DNA from: Aurantiochytrium sp. KH105
Taxonomy: Eukaryota > Sar > Bigyra > Thraustochytrida > Thraustochytriidae
Direction of reading: 5' to 3'
DNA length: 64,000 nucleotides
NCBI GenBank assembly: GCA_003116975.1
Contig: BGKB01000010.1
Span: 124,001 to 188,000 of the forward strand
Position 1 is the first letter of the stretch; each line of letters begins with the position of its first letter. Below, in pieces: positions 37,930 through 48,900 of the stretch. The notes under the pieces are model-generated. The model saw only the letters and a list, made by a program, of their open reading frames with translations. It was not told the DNA's origin and ran no database searches. Position numbers and translations under genes: made by a program.

Positions 37930-39981
37930 CTAGTGGATCTCAGCGTGGGGAAAATGATCCCGATTCTTACCACCATATTCTTCAAAGAGGACATCCTCGT
38001 CCATGTGCTCGAGCAATACATTTGTTGCCGCGTTTGGATGCAACTGAATCTTGGCCAGAACCACGGGGTCGAGGAATTGCTTGGCAAGCTTCCACGCGCT
38101 ATGCACCACCGAGGGCGTATTGATGAGAAAGACGGGACCTGCCTGCTCGGGAAAGTGCACTTCGACCTCCTTGGCAAAGGCCTTGAGTAGATTGATGGAG
38201 CGAAAGGCTTGCATGAACTTGACGCCCCGCATGTCGGCAATAAAAAGCATCTTCCACTGCACATTACCCTGCGCTGCCCCCTTTCTAAATTCAAGAATAA
38301 GGCCAGCCATCTCGTACATGTAGCAGTCGAGCCAGTCCTGGACCGTCATGGTCTTGGCCAGATCCGAGCTCAAAGAGGTGATGAACTCGCCAATGCGCTC
38401 CACGAAAACAGGCATGCCCTGCTTCGACCACCCCATGCACTTGCGAACGCGCAGACGCCGATATGTTTCGAGCTTTTCCGGCGCGGTGGCCACGAGCTCG
38501 TGGAGCTTTTTCTTCTGGCGCCAAACGAGCGTGCCTAGCAATCGTTCGCTTGCCATCGTTTTGCTGTACTTGTCAGCTTGGAGAAAACGCATAATGCTAA
38601 AATCGTCGGGCACAGGGTATGGCAAGCGACGATCCAGACCCTGGAAGGTGCCCAACTTTTGCAGAACTTCCTTTCGGAACTCCCGAAAGATGCGAACCTG
38701 ATCGGGTGTCATTGCCTGATAATGTACACAGTCCTCCAAAGGAACGTCCATGCCGTCAAAGTGGTTGAGCCAGACCTCGTGGGAGATGCCGTACTCACTA
38801 CTCACGTGCATGGCGTGCCCGCCAGAGGGACATGCGTCTTGTCCCGAGCCTTCGCGTGTGCTCACGTCTGCGCCCAGATCGAGTCGAGAATTTCCGGAGA
38901 CCAAAGGTTGCGAGTCGCGCCGACTTCCGTCTTTAACCTTGCGCGACCGACTTGTTCTGTGACTCGCGTTAGAGCTCTGCGATGCATCAGTGGCCACTGC
39001 GACAGGCGTCTTGGTTGTGGTGGAGTGGTTCGACCCTGCGTTCGTGGGGTCGGCCTCCTTGGCCGTCTCCTGACTTTTGGCTTGGGGCTGGGCCTGAAAT
39101 TTGGTTCTCGCAACGTACAAGAGGCCAAGCACGAGCCAGACCAAGCCCACAGAAAGCGCCAGCCTTCTTGCATCGCCAGCGAAGAATCGACGCATCGATT
39201 CATCAGCAAAAAAGCTGGCACACATACTGTGTTGTGAGACCACATAACCGACTGAAGCAGTGACGAAGCAACCCAGACCAACGGCGGCAAGATGGCCTGC
39301 AAAGGCACGATCATTTGCGGTTTGCTCTGCGAGAGCACGCTGTTGCTGCGCCAGCTCGCGGAGACTGGCGCGCAACGAGGCGACCTCGCTGAGAGCTGAT
39401 GTCTGCCGCGAGGCTTGGCTTTCCAGCAGAGTTTCCAGTCGGGCCATGCGGTCTTGCTGTTTCTGCTGAGTGTGCAGGAGCATCTGTTGTTGCTGCTGAA
39501 GAACGAGTTGCTGCGCGCTGTTGGATTTGCGTCGCGAACGGGGGGATGTAAGTCCGCTCGTGGGGCTCTTGCCGGGAGAAGTTAATGGTGACCTGATCTC
39601 GAGACCCTCTGCCAACGAGGCGGTTTGCACGGCTTCTGCGTCAAGATACTGCTGGGCAGACATTGAGGCCGTCGAGCTGCCCGAGACCGAGTCGTCCGAG
39701 GTGGTTGACCGGTGTTTCCCCTTTCCAATGCCTGCAATCTTTTTGAGAAACCCTGGTTTCGAGCTGCGCCGCTTCGAGCTCCCCGTCGAGGTCAAGGAGC
39801 GCATGGTCATGCTGCCGCCCACATCGAGACTCTGACTGCGATGGCTACGAAGTCGAGCTGGGCTCTGAGCCTCGATGAGCGAGCGCGATTCGATGATCGG
39901 TTCCGACGCGAAGGGCACGCCCACGTTGCGCGACGACCCATCCTTTTGCTCCTCCTCGACCATGGCGGCCGGAATCGACAT
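37930..39981 (-). CDS. Sec14-like (CRAL-TRIO) lipid-transfer protein with membrane spans
   Basis: CRAL-TRIO proteins bind and exchange lipids such as phosphatidylinositol between membranes. The 683-residue product starts at ATG 39981 (MSIPAAMVEEEQ). A Ser-rich disordered region with a Gln-rich helix (QQLVLQQQQQMLL) comes first, then a coiled coil. Two hydrophobic segments follow near 227-246 (LAAVGLGCFVTASVGYVV) and 274-292 (VGLVWLVLGLLYVA). The C-terminal half carries the N-terminal CRAL-TRIO helix block (FSIMRFLQADKYSKTMASER) and the lipid-binding domain with GMPVFVERIGEF, KMLFIADMRGVKFM, PVFLINTPSVVHSAW and PVVLAKIQLH. The linked membrane spans are less usual; most Sec14 proteins are soluble. 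This suggests tethering to an organelle, with the lipid domain in the cytosol. Right of it lies the long gene-free block. Confidence 0.83.
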   Translation of the reverse strand: MSIPAAMVEEEQKDGSSRNVGVPFASEPIIESRSLIEAQSPARLRSHRSQSLDVGGSMTMRSLTSTGSSKRRSSKPGFLKKIAGIGKGKHRSTTSDDSVSGSSTASMSAQQYLDAEAVQTASLAEGLEIRSPLTSPGKSPTSGLTSPRSRRKSNSAQQLVLQQQQQMLLHTQQKQQDRMARLETLLESQASRQTSALSEVASLRASLRELAQQQRALAEQTANDRAFAGHLAAVGLGCFVTASVGYVVSQHSMCASFFADESMRRFFAGDARRLALSVGLVWLVLGLLYVARTKFQAQPQAKSQETAKEADPTNAGSNHSTTTKTPVAVATDASQSSNASHRTSRSRKVKDGSRRDSQPLVSGNSRLDLGADVSTREGSGQDACPSGGHAMHVSSEYGISHEVWLNHFDGMDVPLEDCVHYQAMTPDQVRIFREFRKEVLQKLGTFQGLDRRLPYPVPDDFSIMRFLQADKYSKTMASERLLGTLVWRQKKKLHELVATAPEKLETYRRLRVRKCMGWSKQGMPVFVERIGEFITSLSSDLAKTMTVQDWLDCYMYEMAGLILEFRKGAAQGNVQWKMLFIADMRGVKFMQAFRSINLLKAFAKEVEVHFPEQAGPVFLINTPSVVHSAWKLAKQFLDPVVLAKIQLHPNAATNVLLEHMDEDVLFEEYGGKNRDHFPHAEIH

Positions 39982-40440
39982 GAACAAGTCTAAAAGCCCG
40001 CTCGCTCTTTGGCTCCTCAAGCCAACCTGCGTCTGTTTTCCTGCTCTCGAGTGGCTCCTCGACTCCTGGCGGATGAAGAGAGTGCGTAGCTCTTCCCCTG
40101 GCTGTCTATCTGTCTATCTTACCGCGTCGCTCTCGGGGAGCGAGCGACTACGCTTCGCTCGCTGCGCGCCGCCTTGCCGGGTCTGAACTACCTCGGTCTT
40201 GCTGGCCCGGCCGAGCGCGGCGGGCCCCTGCGTCGGGACGAAGGCGCGCCTGCCGCGAGGCCGCGCCGCCTGGACTCGCCGCGCGGTGCTGGCCGGCCTC
40301 GAGGAGGCCTGCACGGACCGAGCAGGAGCGGTCGGGGCGGCGAGAAGAGTGCGCGAGGCGAGGAAATGGAGCAGCGAGGCGAGGCCTCGGACGGTCCTGG
40401 CCGCGTTGCACGGGGCGACGGGAGCGGGGCGGGGAGAGGG

Positions 40441-40441
40441 A

Positions 40442-40477
<36 letters not shown>

Positions 40478-40550
40478 CGGGGCCCCGGGGGGCGCCGCGG
40501 CCGGGCCCGGGGGGGGNNNNNNNNNNNNNNNNNNNNNNNNNGGGGGGGGG
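40441..40550. repeat. Long G homopolymer flanking a 25-N gap
   Basis: A G run of nearly 40 bases (about 40441-40478) is followed by GC-rich sequence, six G, 25 N (40517-40541) and nine more G. The gap is most likely a sequencing drop-out in a G-tract, so the true length is unknown. Confidence 0.9.
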
Positions 40551-40842
40551 AGGGAGAGGGGAGAGGTCGGCCGGGCCCTCGCGCGTCGCGTCCGCGCTCG
40601 GCTCCGGAGTGGGCGAGAGGCCGCGAAGGACCTCGCCGGCCTCGGTTTGAGTTTTGAAATCGACTGTACTACTGGTATACTCCGCAATGACGCGAGGCGA
40701 GGCGAGACGAGATGGACCGCTGCGCGAGGCTGCTCTGCTCACCTCACCCGGGGACTCCTCGCTGCCGTTCTGGCTGCCTCCCTTCCTCCCTTGGCGGCAC
40801 GCTCCGCTGCGCTGCGCCTTCTGCACGCGCGAACGCAAGCAG

Positions 40843-40875
40843 GCAGGCAGGCAAGCAAGCAAGCAAGCAAGCAGG
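40843..40875. repeat. GGCA/AGCA tetranucleotide repeat
   Basis: Tandem gcag and gcaa units occur here, and a similar array recurs at about 41493-41519. Confidence 0.8.
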
Positions 40876-41169
40876 GCACGCTCGCCTCGGCGCCGCGCCG
40901 CTTCGATTCGCCCACGAGCGAAGGAGGAACGCAACCAACGCTACGCAATTTGCGACCAGCGCCGCTCTCCTGGCCGCCTCGAGGGAGGCGCCTGCCCGCT
41001 CGGCTCCGCTCGGCTCCGCTCGGCTCGGCTCGGCTCGCGCTCTGCTGCCTGCCTGCTGCCACTGCCCGTGCTCCGCCGCCCGTGCCGCGGAGAACCGCGC
41101 GTCTTTTGGCCCTCGCGTTGCGCGTCTGCTCGAGGTTCGCGCGAACAGCGCTCCGGCGGAGCCTTCCCT

Positions 41170-41200
41170 CTTTCTTTCTTTCTTTCTTTCTTTTCTTTCC
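41170..41200. repeat. TTTC tetranucleotide repeat
   Basis: A short run of ttctt units, a smaller version of the array at 42155. Confidence 0.8.
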
Positions 41201-41350
41201 TTGCGACCCGCCGCTGCACTGCCGCGTGCGAGGCGAGCGATGCGGCCTCTGCGCGGCGATCGAGGAATGCTCGCTCGAGGATCGAACGCGTGCGGCGACC
41301 TTGGAAGACAAGGTCGATCGATGGATGGGCGATCGATCGAAACTTGGTGT

Positions 41351-41387
41351 TCGATTGATCGATCGATCGATCGATCGATCGATCGAT
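41351..41387. repeat. GATC tetranucleotide repeat
   Basis: About nine tandem gatc units, a self-complementary repeat that can form a hairpin and carries a dense set of GATC sites. Confidence 0.9.
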
Positions 41388-42154
41388 GGCGAGCGAGCTG
41401 CCAAAAGCAAGCTGTGAACACGCACTGACGAGAGACCGTCGAGCGACGGTTCCTTACCCGCCTGCTAGGCCTCCTGCTAGGACTCCCGCTCGCCCAAGCA
41501 AGCAAGCAAGCAAGCAAGCCACACGCGACCGGGATGCAAACCTGGGAGGCAAAGCAGAAAAGCCAACGCGAACTCGCGAACGTGTCGCGAAACTCGCGAA
41601 CGTGTCGCGACTCTTGAGCTCGAACTTTCCAGGCGGCACGGGCCCGCTGCAGTGCGGGCAGGGCCGGGCGGGGCAGTGCAAGCTGGTTACGGCCGCGCGC
41701 GGAAGAGCACGGCGGACAGAGGAGGAGGGACCAGCGCAGGGCCCCTGATTCCGTTGGACGCCCCGATTGGGGGCCCCACCTTCCTCGCTCTCTTCGAAGT
41801 TCTCCCTTCCCTCAGGCACCTGAAAGACAGGACGCCGGGCACCAGAAAAAATTAGGACAAGCCTTCTTCTTTTCCCGCGCGACAGCGAGCTGGGTCTTGT
41901 CTACGAGCGAGCAAATAAGTTGCGCCTTCTGCCTGGTGAGGCCTGGGCCCGAGAACGAGGGACTCGCGCTTGTCGCGGCGGGCGCTCGGCTCCGCGCAGC
42001 GAGTGGTCCGCGGTGGCCGCCCGACTCCGTCCTTCCGCGCCGGCTGCTGCGGCACGCGAGGCGGACGCAGGGACGCGCGCGGCGTGCGCACTTGCGCGTC
42101 CTCGAGTTCCCTCTTCTCTCCCAAGAGCCTTGTGCACTTCTATTCTACTCGGCC

Positions 42155-42157
42155 TCG

Positions 42158-42244
<87 letters not shown>

Positions 42245-42272
42245 CTATCTCTCTCTCTCTCTCTCTCTCTTT
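42155..42272. repeat. CTTT array followed by CT run
   Basis: More than 20 tandem cttt units (about 42155-42244) run straight into a CT dinucleotide tract (42245-42272). It is the longest uninterrupted microsatellite in the window. Confidence 0.95.
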
Positions 42273-42779
42273 CGTCCCTCTTCTTTCCCTCTTTCCCCCT
42301 CTTTCTGTGCCTGGCTGCGCGAAAGCTGCGGCTACAGAACTACTCGCTCGGGCTCTGCCGCACAGGCGCTGGCTTGAGACACCGTCCGCCTGAGCTGCCT
42401 CGGCCGCGACGCAGCTGGTCAGCCAGCCAGCCAGCTAGCTGGCTATCGCTCGCGGCGTCTGACTGCCTCCCGCCTGCCTTGCCTGGCTCGAGTCGCGGGG
42501 ACGACCGCGTCGTACCTGCGCCCCACCCGATCGGCGCGCTGCGCTCTTTCGAAAAGGGTCACGCCGCCGCCGCCGCCGACCTGCTCGTTGTCAAGCCAGC
42601 CAAGTCGGGTTCTACGTTCGAGGTCTGCATGCAGGGCAGCATGCAGTGCTTGCACAGCCGCGCCAGCATAGGCTTCCTTTCTGGCGCACGCGTGCCATAA
42701 TCAATGTCACACGTCGCTGGTCATCATTGGGTTGGACACAGCGACGCTGTGACATCCACCCACCGACCTCACCTGCCGC

Positions 42780-42790
42780 TCAGGCAGGCA

Positions 42791-42832
<42 letters not shown>

Positions 42833-42834
42833 CT
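42780..42834. repeat. GGCA tetranucleotide repeat
   Basis: About 13 tandem ggca units with one early variation, lying about 80 bases beyond the C2CD5-like stop codon. Confidence 0.9.
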
Positions 42835-42911
42835 TACGCTGCCATCAACGAACAAAAACATACCACGTACACCAGGCCCAACAAAGAGGATGTTTGGTGG
42901 GTATTCTATTA

Positions 42912-45900
42912 CTAAGCGTGTGCAAGCGAGAACATGCCCGAGGAAGGCACAATGATCGCAGCGTCTCCAGAGATAGAAATCATGTTGTAGACAGACTTGA
43001 GCGACTTGACGGTCGACTGCCGCGGTGTGATCTTGTACGAGAGCAGAACGTTGCCCTGCAGCGCAGCTACGTGCGCGCGCGCAATGGCTTGCGCCTCATT
43101 GAGAAACTCCTGGAAAAACTTGCCCATACCACCCCCGCCCTCGCGCACTGCCCATGATTCGCGAATAAAGTGCAAATTGATGCGCCCCAAGTAGCGAACG
43201 ATCGTGTGTTCGGGTACAAAGGGAAGTGGCGTGACATGAATCATTACATGCAGAGCGCCATGCTCGCGTCCCCCTTGTAGAGGCTCCAAAGCTGGCTTCT
43301 CCGGGGCAATCATCAGTTCGCCCATATTGCTTGCAGAGTGCTGCACTTGAAGGCTCGAGGAAAACGAGCCATCCCGATCGTCCGAGCTATCCATCGATGA
43401 GCTACCGGCGCGCTGCAAGGGCGTAACCATATCATTCTGGTCCCATGACGATGTTTGGCTCGCAACCTCAGGTCTTGAAGCGTCATCTTCGGCTCCACTT
43501 GGCAATGTTGAGGTTCCGGTACCCGGTTCTCTTGTTGCCGTCGACGATGGAAACGGCGCTCCACCAGACGTATCGACCAGAGCTGTGTCGCTCGATCGAG
43601 CAACGATCATCGGTGCACTTGCTTCAGATATGGCCAACTGCCGCGATGAACTCGCATCGCCTCTCTCCACGTCTGCATATGGGGCCTCCGAACGTATGTG
43701 CAGCGTTGTCGACATCCCGCCTCGCAGCAACGACTGATCCGTCAACGGGGAGCCATGCAGACTTCCCACAGATCGGCGAAAGTTCAAGTGCGGAAGATGC
43801 GGCAAGGGAACGTGCAAGTGACGCTTGATTCGCGGAAGATGAAATCGCGAGAGCAGCGGGGAGGCGCGCCGCCGTTGCTCAACGACGGGCGGTACGCTAC
43901 TCAGTAGCTCGAGATCCGCGCCCGCGTGCGACGCTGGATCAAGTCCACCACCAAGCGCTGCACCATCCTCGGCGAGATAAGTACTTCGCTCTTTTCTTGC
44001 CCAAATCTCTTGCTCCGCCATCTGCAGCTGCAAATCTTCTGGATGCGCATTCAAAGCCCGTTCCGAAACAGGGTCCAGCACAAGGGTGTCCGGCAGTCCG
44101 TAATAACCACGCGGCGTCGGTGCGGTCATGGCGTTTCCTGGTAGCAACGCCTCCGAAAGCTCAAAGGACCCCTCCTCTTCGGGAGCCTCTCGCGCCGGGA
44201 CCATGCGTGATTGCAAAAGCTTCTTCATCATCTGTTCAATCGTTGAAGGCACTACCGTCGGCAAACCTCCCACAGAAGGCTCAAACTTCCACAAATTGAC
44301 AAACATCGAGCTTGGTTCCTGCAACATCGCTTGCGTTGGTATTTCCGCGCGGTGAACCACGGCAGTAAGCATCACCTCCACCGTGAACTCACTTGGGATT
44401 GAGAGGTCGCAGCGAATTCCACGCACCTCGCACGGGACCATAGCCATCAATTTTACCGCAAGCATGCCGTGCAACTCCTGGAATAGCTCTGCAAATTGGG
44501 TGTTAAGACGCGCCACACGCGTCTCATCCATGCTTTTGCGAACGATCATCATCACCATGTGCGGCTTTCGCACAGACGTCATCGCGCGACCACCGCCACC
44601 TCCGGCGAACCCGACTCCACCTTGAGGAAGAATCTCCGTGTTACAGACGGCAATGCCCGGAGGAAGCTGCTTGTCCAATATCACAGCCATGACGTCCTCA
44701 TCTGTCTCATCGTCGACTTCAATCACAAACGTGTTTCGCGTGCTTCTAACTTCTGATAATAATGCTTCTGCCTGACCCACTTCCATGTCGCTGTCCTCGC
44801 TCGACGACGACGAAGATGACGATGACGAAGACCACGACTCTTCCTCGCGCGCTTCATCGTCGGAGTCACTGAGCAACGGCACGGGGTCGTTGACCGCGTC
44901 CAAATGCTGCCCAGCCCATGTCCACGAGAGCGACGAAGTTGATCCCGACGAAGAAGAGCTCGATGAAGAAGAAGAAGAAGAAGAAGAGGAAGAGGAAGAG
45001 GAAGAAGAAGTCGACAAGGACGATGGTGACGAAAGCGCCGAAAGCGCAGAACGCATCGACTTACGAGACCGAGAACTCTTTGATGAGGACGATTCCGATG
45101 CAGACGAAGAGGATGACGCCGCCCCTGCCGAGGAGCCGCGCGAGCGACGGCGCTGAACCGGTTCGTGCGCAGGATTCCCGCCTCCTTGCGCACCATTGGG
45201 AGGCACTGGCCGCGTCCGAGACTTGGCAGAGGCCGACGACGAGACTCGCGATCTCGCGCTCGAATCGCCATCTGAACGATTGCCGTTCCGCCGTGATCCG
45301 TACTCGCCTGCATTCCGTCCATGATCCGTTCCGCGCCCCGATCGCTCCCCGCGCCCTTTGCTGCTTTGCTTCTTGTGCGAGCGATGCTTCTTGCGCGACG
45401 ATTTGCTTGGTCGACGCGCAAGACTCGGACGACTCTTTGAGCTGCGCATTTTCCCTTTCGGGGTGGCTTGGTGGGAACCAAGCTCCCCTGCGCGGTGGCC
45501 ACTCTTTGACTTGCTTCCCGCAGGCGGCTGATAATCGTGATCTTCACTTTCTCCGATATCTTCCGCCTCATCATCACCGCGATAATCAATATCCCGCGAG
45601 GCAAGAATGTCGCGCTTCCGTGTTGCTCGCGATTCGGAGTCTCGGTCTTGCCCCGACAGCTGTCGCCGTTGAAGCTTTGCAATCAGATTCTTGCCCCCGG
45701 TGGATCTTTCTTTGCGTGATTTACCCTCCCACCCACGACTCGAACGCGCTCGCGAAGAATTCATCAAACTCCCTCTGCCTTTTTGCTCCGTTCCACTTGC
45801 TCCTGTCCCATTGTTCAGCGATGCAAAAGACGACGTGACATTCGAGGTTGATCGCGACATCCCATCTCCTGCTCGTCGCGTACGTGAAAACGGTGCGAAC

Positions 45901-48900
45901 ATGGTCTTTGCTGCAAGGGCAAAGCCTGCATTCTCCGTGTCTCCTCCGGTCCCTGCATCGATAGCGTCCAGACCGTCTTTGCCGGCATCGGTAGCAAGCT
46001 TGGCGTGCCGGTGCGCTCCGCTTGATGACTTGGCATCAGAGTGATGCGCTTCCAGATCATCCTCCGCAGCATCGCCCTCTCCTCCTTCCGTTTCGCGAAT
46101 GCTTTGTGGAATCACGTGCGAATCGGAATTGAACCGATGCCGCAAGGCTCGATGCGGTGTCCGCGAAGACGACTTGGTGGGACTTTCGTTATCCTTGTCT
46201 TCACCAAGATCCGACGTTGCATGGTGAAAGGGCTGTTGTTTGGACGAGGAAGGCCGGTTGAGGTCCCGCGTCTTGGCACGAAGACGCTTCCACACCGAAA
46301 CGGGTTGGGATCCTTGCAAAGAACGACCGCGAGCGGCGGCATGGTCTTCACCAAAGGTTTTGGCCCGATGCGCTGTTGCCCCATCCTCGCTGCCGCCGTG
46401 GGTACTTTCTCCCTGATCCTCCCAATTGCGTTCATGCTTCGTGGGGAAGTCTCCTCCGTTCTCTTCGTCTTCCTCTTCTTCGTCCAGCGTGGGTGTCGCC
46501 ACAGGCGTTGGCACCTCAGATGCCTCGCCCTGTCGCAATTCACTCACCGCACCTTCGGAAGGATGCCCACGCCTCCGCGCGAGACGTGCAATGACCGCGA
46601 CAGGATTCCGCGTCTTGGCTGTGCTACGGGATGAAGGGCTCCGATGCGACGAAAGCGCTCGTCCAATACTCCGATCCTTTTCTGTATCGTGATCGTGCCC
46701 GTGTTCCGCATCGGCAGCGTCCTCATGGTGACTTTGCTCTCCACGTGACCCGTGCAGATCCCCGCTCCCGTCAGGATAACCCGAAAGGTCTGCGTTACCG
46801 TGCCCGTCGAGGCCAAGCGAACGCGCCGAGCTGTACGTGGGGTCGTCCGTATCCATGCCGCTTTCGCCGGTTCGAAAGCCGCCAAGCGGGATCACATCGA
46901 CGGTCAAATGCTCGTCGACCACGGCGTCAGCGCTTCGCCCCGATTCGCGCGAGCGACGAGAAAGTCGATACGCAGCCTCGCGGCCGCGCTTGCGGCGTTT
47001 GCGCTGCCGTTTGCGTGCACGGCGCTTACGGGCCTCAAGGAGATATTCTTGCTGCCAACGACGGCGCGTCGCTCGTGTTGCTCGCTTCATGCGCCGCTTT
47101 GCTGTCGCGATAGCTTGCCGATACAGCCGAGCCTCGCTTGTGGCCATAGTGAGCATGCGGTCGCGATTTGCTGCGGCGATTCGCTCAATCTCCTTTTGAA
47201 TGCGAACGTGCTTGCGATCGTCTTGGTCCTCGACCTCAAGACTGCGATGAATGCGCAAGACGGCCGGCGGTGGCAAGGCAGGCGAGTGCACGGCCGTGGC
47301 CGTCGTCACACCAATCATCAAGCTTGAACCGATTTGGACCTGGGATCGCAACCCAAACGCAGCGTTCATTCCCATGAGCTTGAGCTTGAGCATGAGCTGC
47401 TTGTGCAGCTCAATCTCCAGGAAAATGAGATTCTCGGATACGGCTGAGGCGTCCACCTCGCGACTCTCCGCCTTGGAGTTGAGTTTAGGCCGAACGCGGC
47501 AGATTCGCGCCTCCACGAGAACACCGTGACCTGTGACGGGCAACAGGGGCGGCACCTCCGTCGTGGCAAGGATGACTTCAGGAACCCACTTTTTTCGGCA
47601 AAGTCCGCACGGTACAAGACGCATGTTTGCAAAGGGCGCATTTTCACGATGATAAGGGGCGTGCACAATGGAGCATGGCAGAACAGGCTTAGTTTCACGA
47701 CGCCGCTGCTTGCGCGCCTCAACATGACTCATCCCTCGAGGCCTTCCTCCAGCAGCAGCGGCCGCGCCACCGAAAGTTCCGGTTACGTTGGTGGCATTGT
47801 TGGCGGCAGAAGTGGCCGTATTGCCTCCTGCACCAGTCGTCAGGCCATCTCCATCCTCATTGTCCCCAGGCGCCCCGGGGCTCTGGGTGCGGTGCCCGTA
47901 CGCGCCATTTGGATCAGGGTCCATCGAGCTCGTTGGCTGCGGTGACGGTGATGAAGGATGCTGCAGCACTGAAATGGAATTCCGAGGCGAATCCGATTGC
48001 GATTGTTTCGGACTACCCATGCGATGGGCCTGCCTTTGACGCTTGATCGCTTCGGCCCGTTTACGATGCTTTTCACGCTGACGCTGGTCGTGTCTTTCCT
48101 TCGTCTTGGTCTGCCACTCGTCGAGGTGCAGTCGCAGCTGCTGGTAATGGCTAAATTTGTTGCTCCCCGGGGGCGCAAGTTCCATGACGACCATCTCTTG
48201 TGAGGTGTTGGCGTCTGGATCACTGCCATGGTCGGCCTCGGCAGCGGCTTCATTACCGTCTACAGAATAGCCTGCGGCCCACCTGGCAGAATCTCCGCGG
48301 CCCCCACTGCCCTTTCCGCTCATGAACCCGCGAGACACGAGTAGACTTGCGACCACTCCTCCGCCGGTTGACCCAGCGCCAAGCGCATGATGGTCGCCTG
48401 CGAGATCATTGGAAGTTGTTGACGAGGACGCTTCATCACCGTCTCTTTCTCGCAAGTTGTCGTGAATGGCCAAGGCGCGGTTCTGCTGAGCTCGCGACCT
48501 CCGTGCGCGATCGCGGACGGCATCAGACGCTGCAGCAACACTCCAAATGGGGCGGTCCGAAAGGATTGCTGCTGCAGTCCCGGTGGCCTGCAATATGCAT
48601 ACGTCATCGTGTACGACGCACTGCTCTTTGTAGCCGAGAACGTAGCGGCATCGAAGTGATCTGGCGTGGGAGCGAATTTCCTCGCGAATTTCAGCCCACC
48701 ATTCGTCACGGGTTTCCTGATCCGAAATTTTGGCGGCAAGACGTCCCAGAAACTTTACAGAACGCGTTGCCACGACCCCACCGAGTCGCACGCGTACATT
48801 CATGGGAAGAACCGTAATTGTGAGCAACGTTACCTCACGCTCGAGACCAGGCAACTTGCGAATGTATTGCGTAGCGGACCCAGTACCACCGCCACCGCCG

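Larger units (their letters stand above)
39982..42911. other. Gene-free, GC-rich, microsatellite-dense block with assembly gap
   Basis: Nearly 3 kb without a supportable gene lies between the Sec14-like start and the C2CD5-like stop. Long frames on all strands are Arg/Ala/Gly-rich or repeat-encoded, and several run through the N gap. It contains G runs, GCAA/GGCA, TTTC, GATC, CT and GGCA repeat arrays. It must include the Sec14-like promoter. Confidence 0.65.

Noticed and set aside
41351-41387. GATC array considered as a CRISPR-like or attachment-site repeat
   Set aside because: Uninterrupted tetranucleotide repeat without spacers; an ordinary microsatellite.
40148-41517. Long Arg/Ala/Gly-rich frames through the G run and the N gap
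   Set aside because: They cross unknown bases and consist of repeats and GC-rich composition bias.
41897-42700. Plus-strand frame of 267 codons over the CTTT array
   Set aside because: The middle is the translated microsatellite (Phe/Leu/Ser repeats); the ends show no family.
44785-45838. Acidic plus-strand frames opposite the C2CD5-like gene
   Set aside because: Complement of the Ser-rich coding strand; they lack structure and lie inside a much longer conserved gene.
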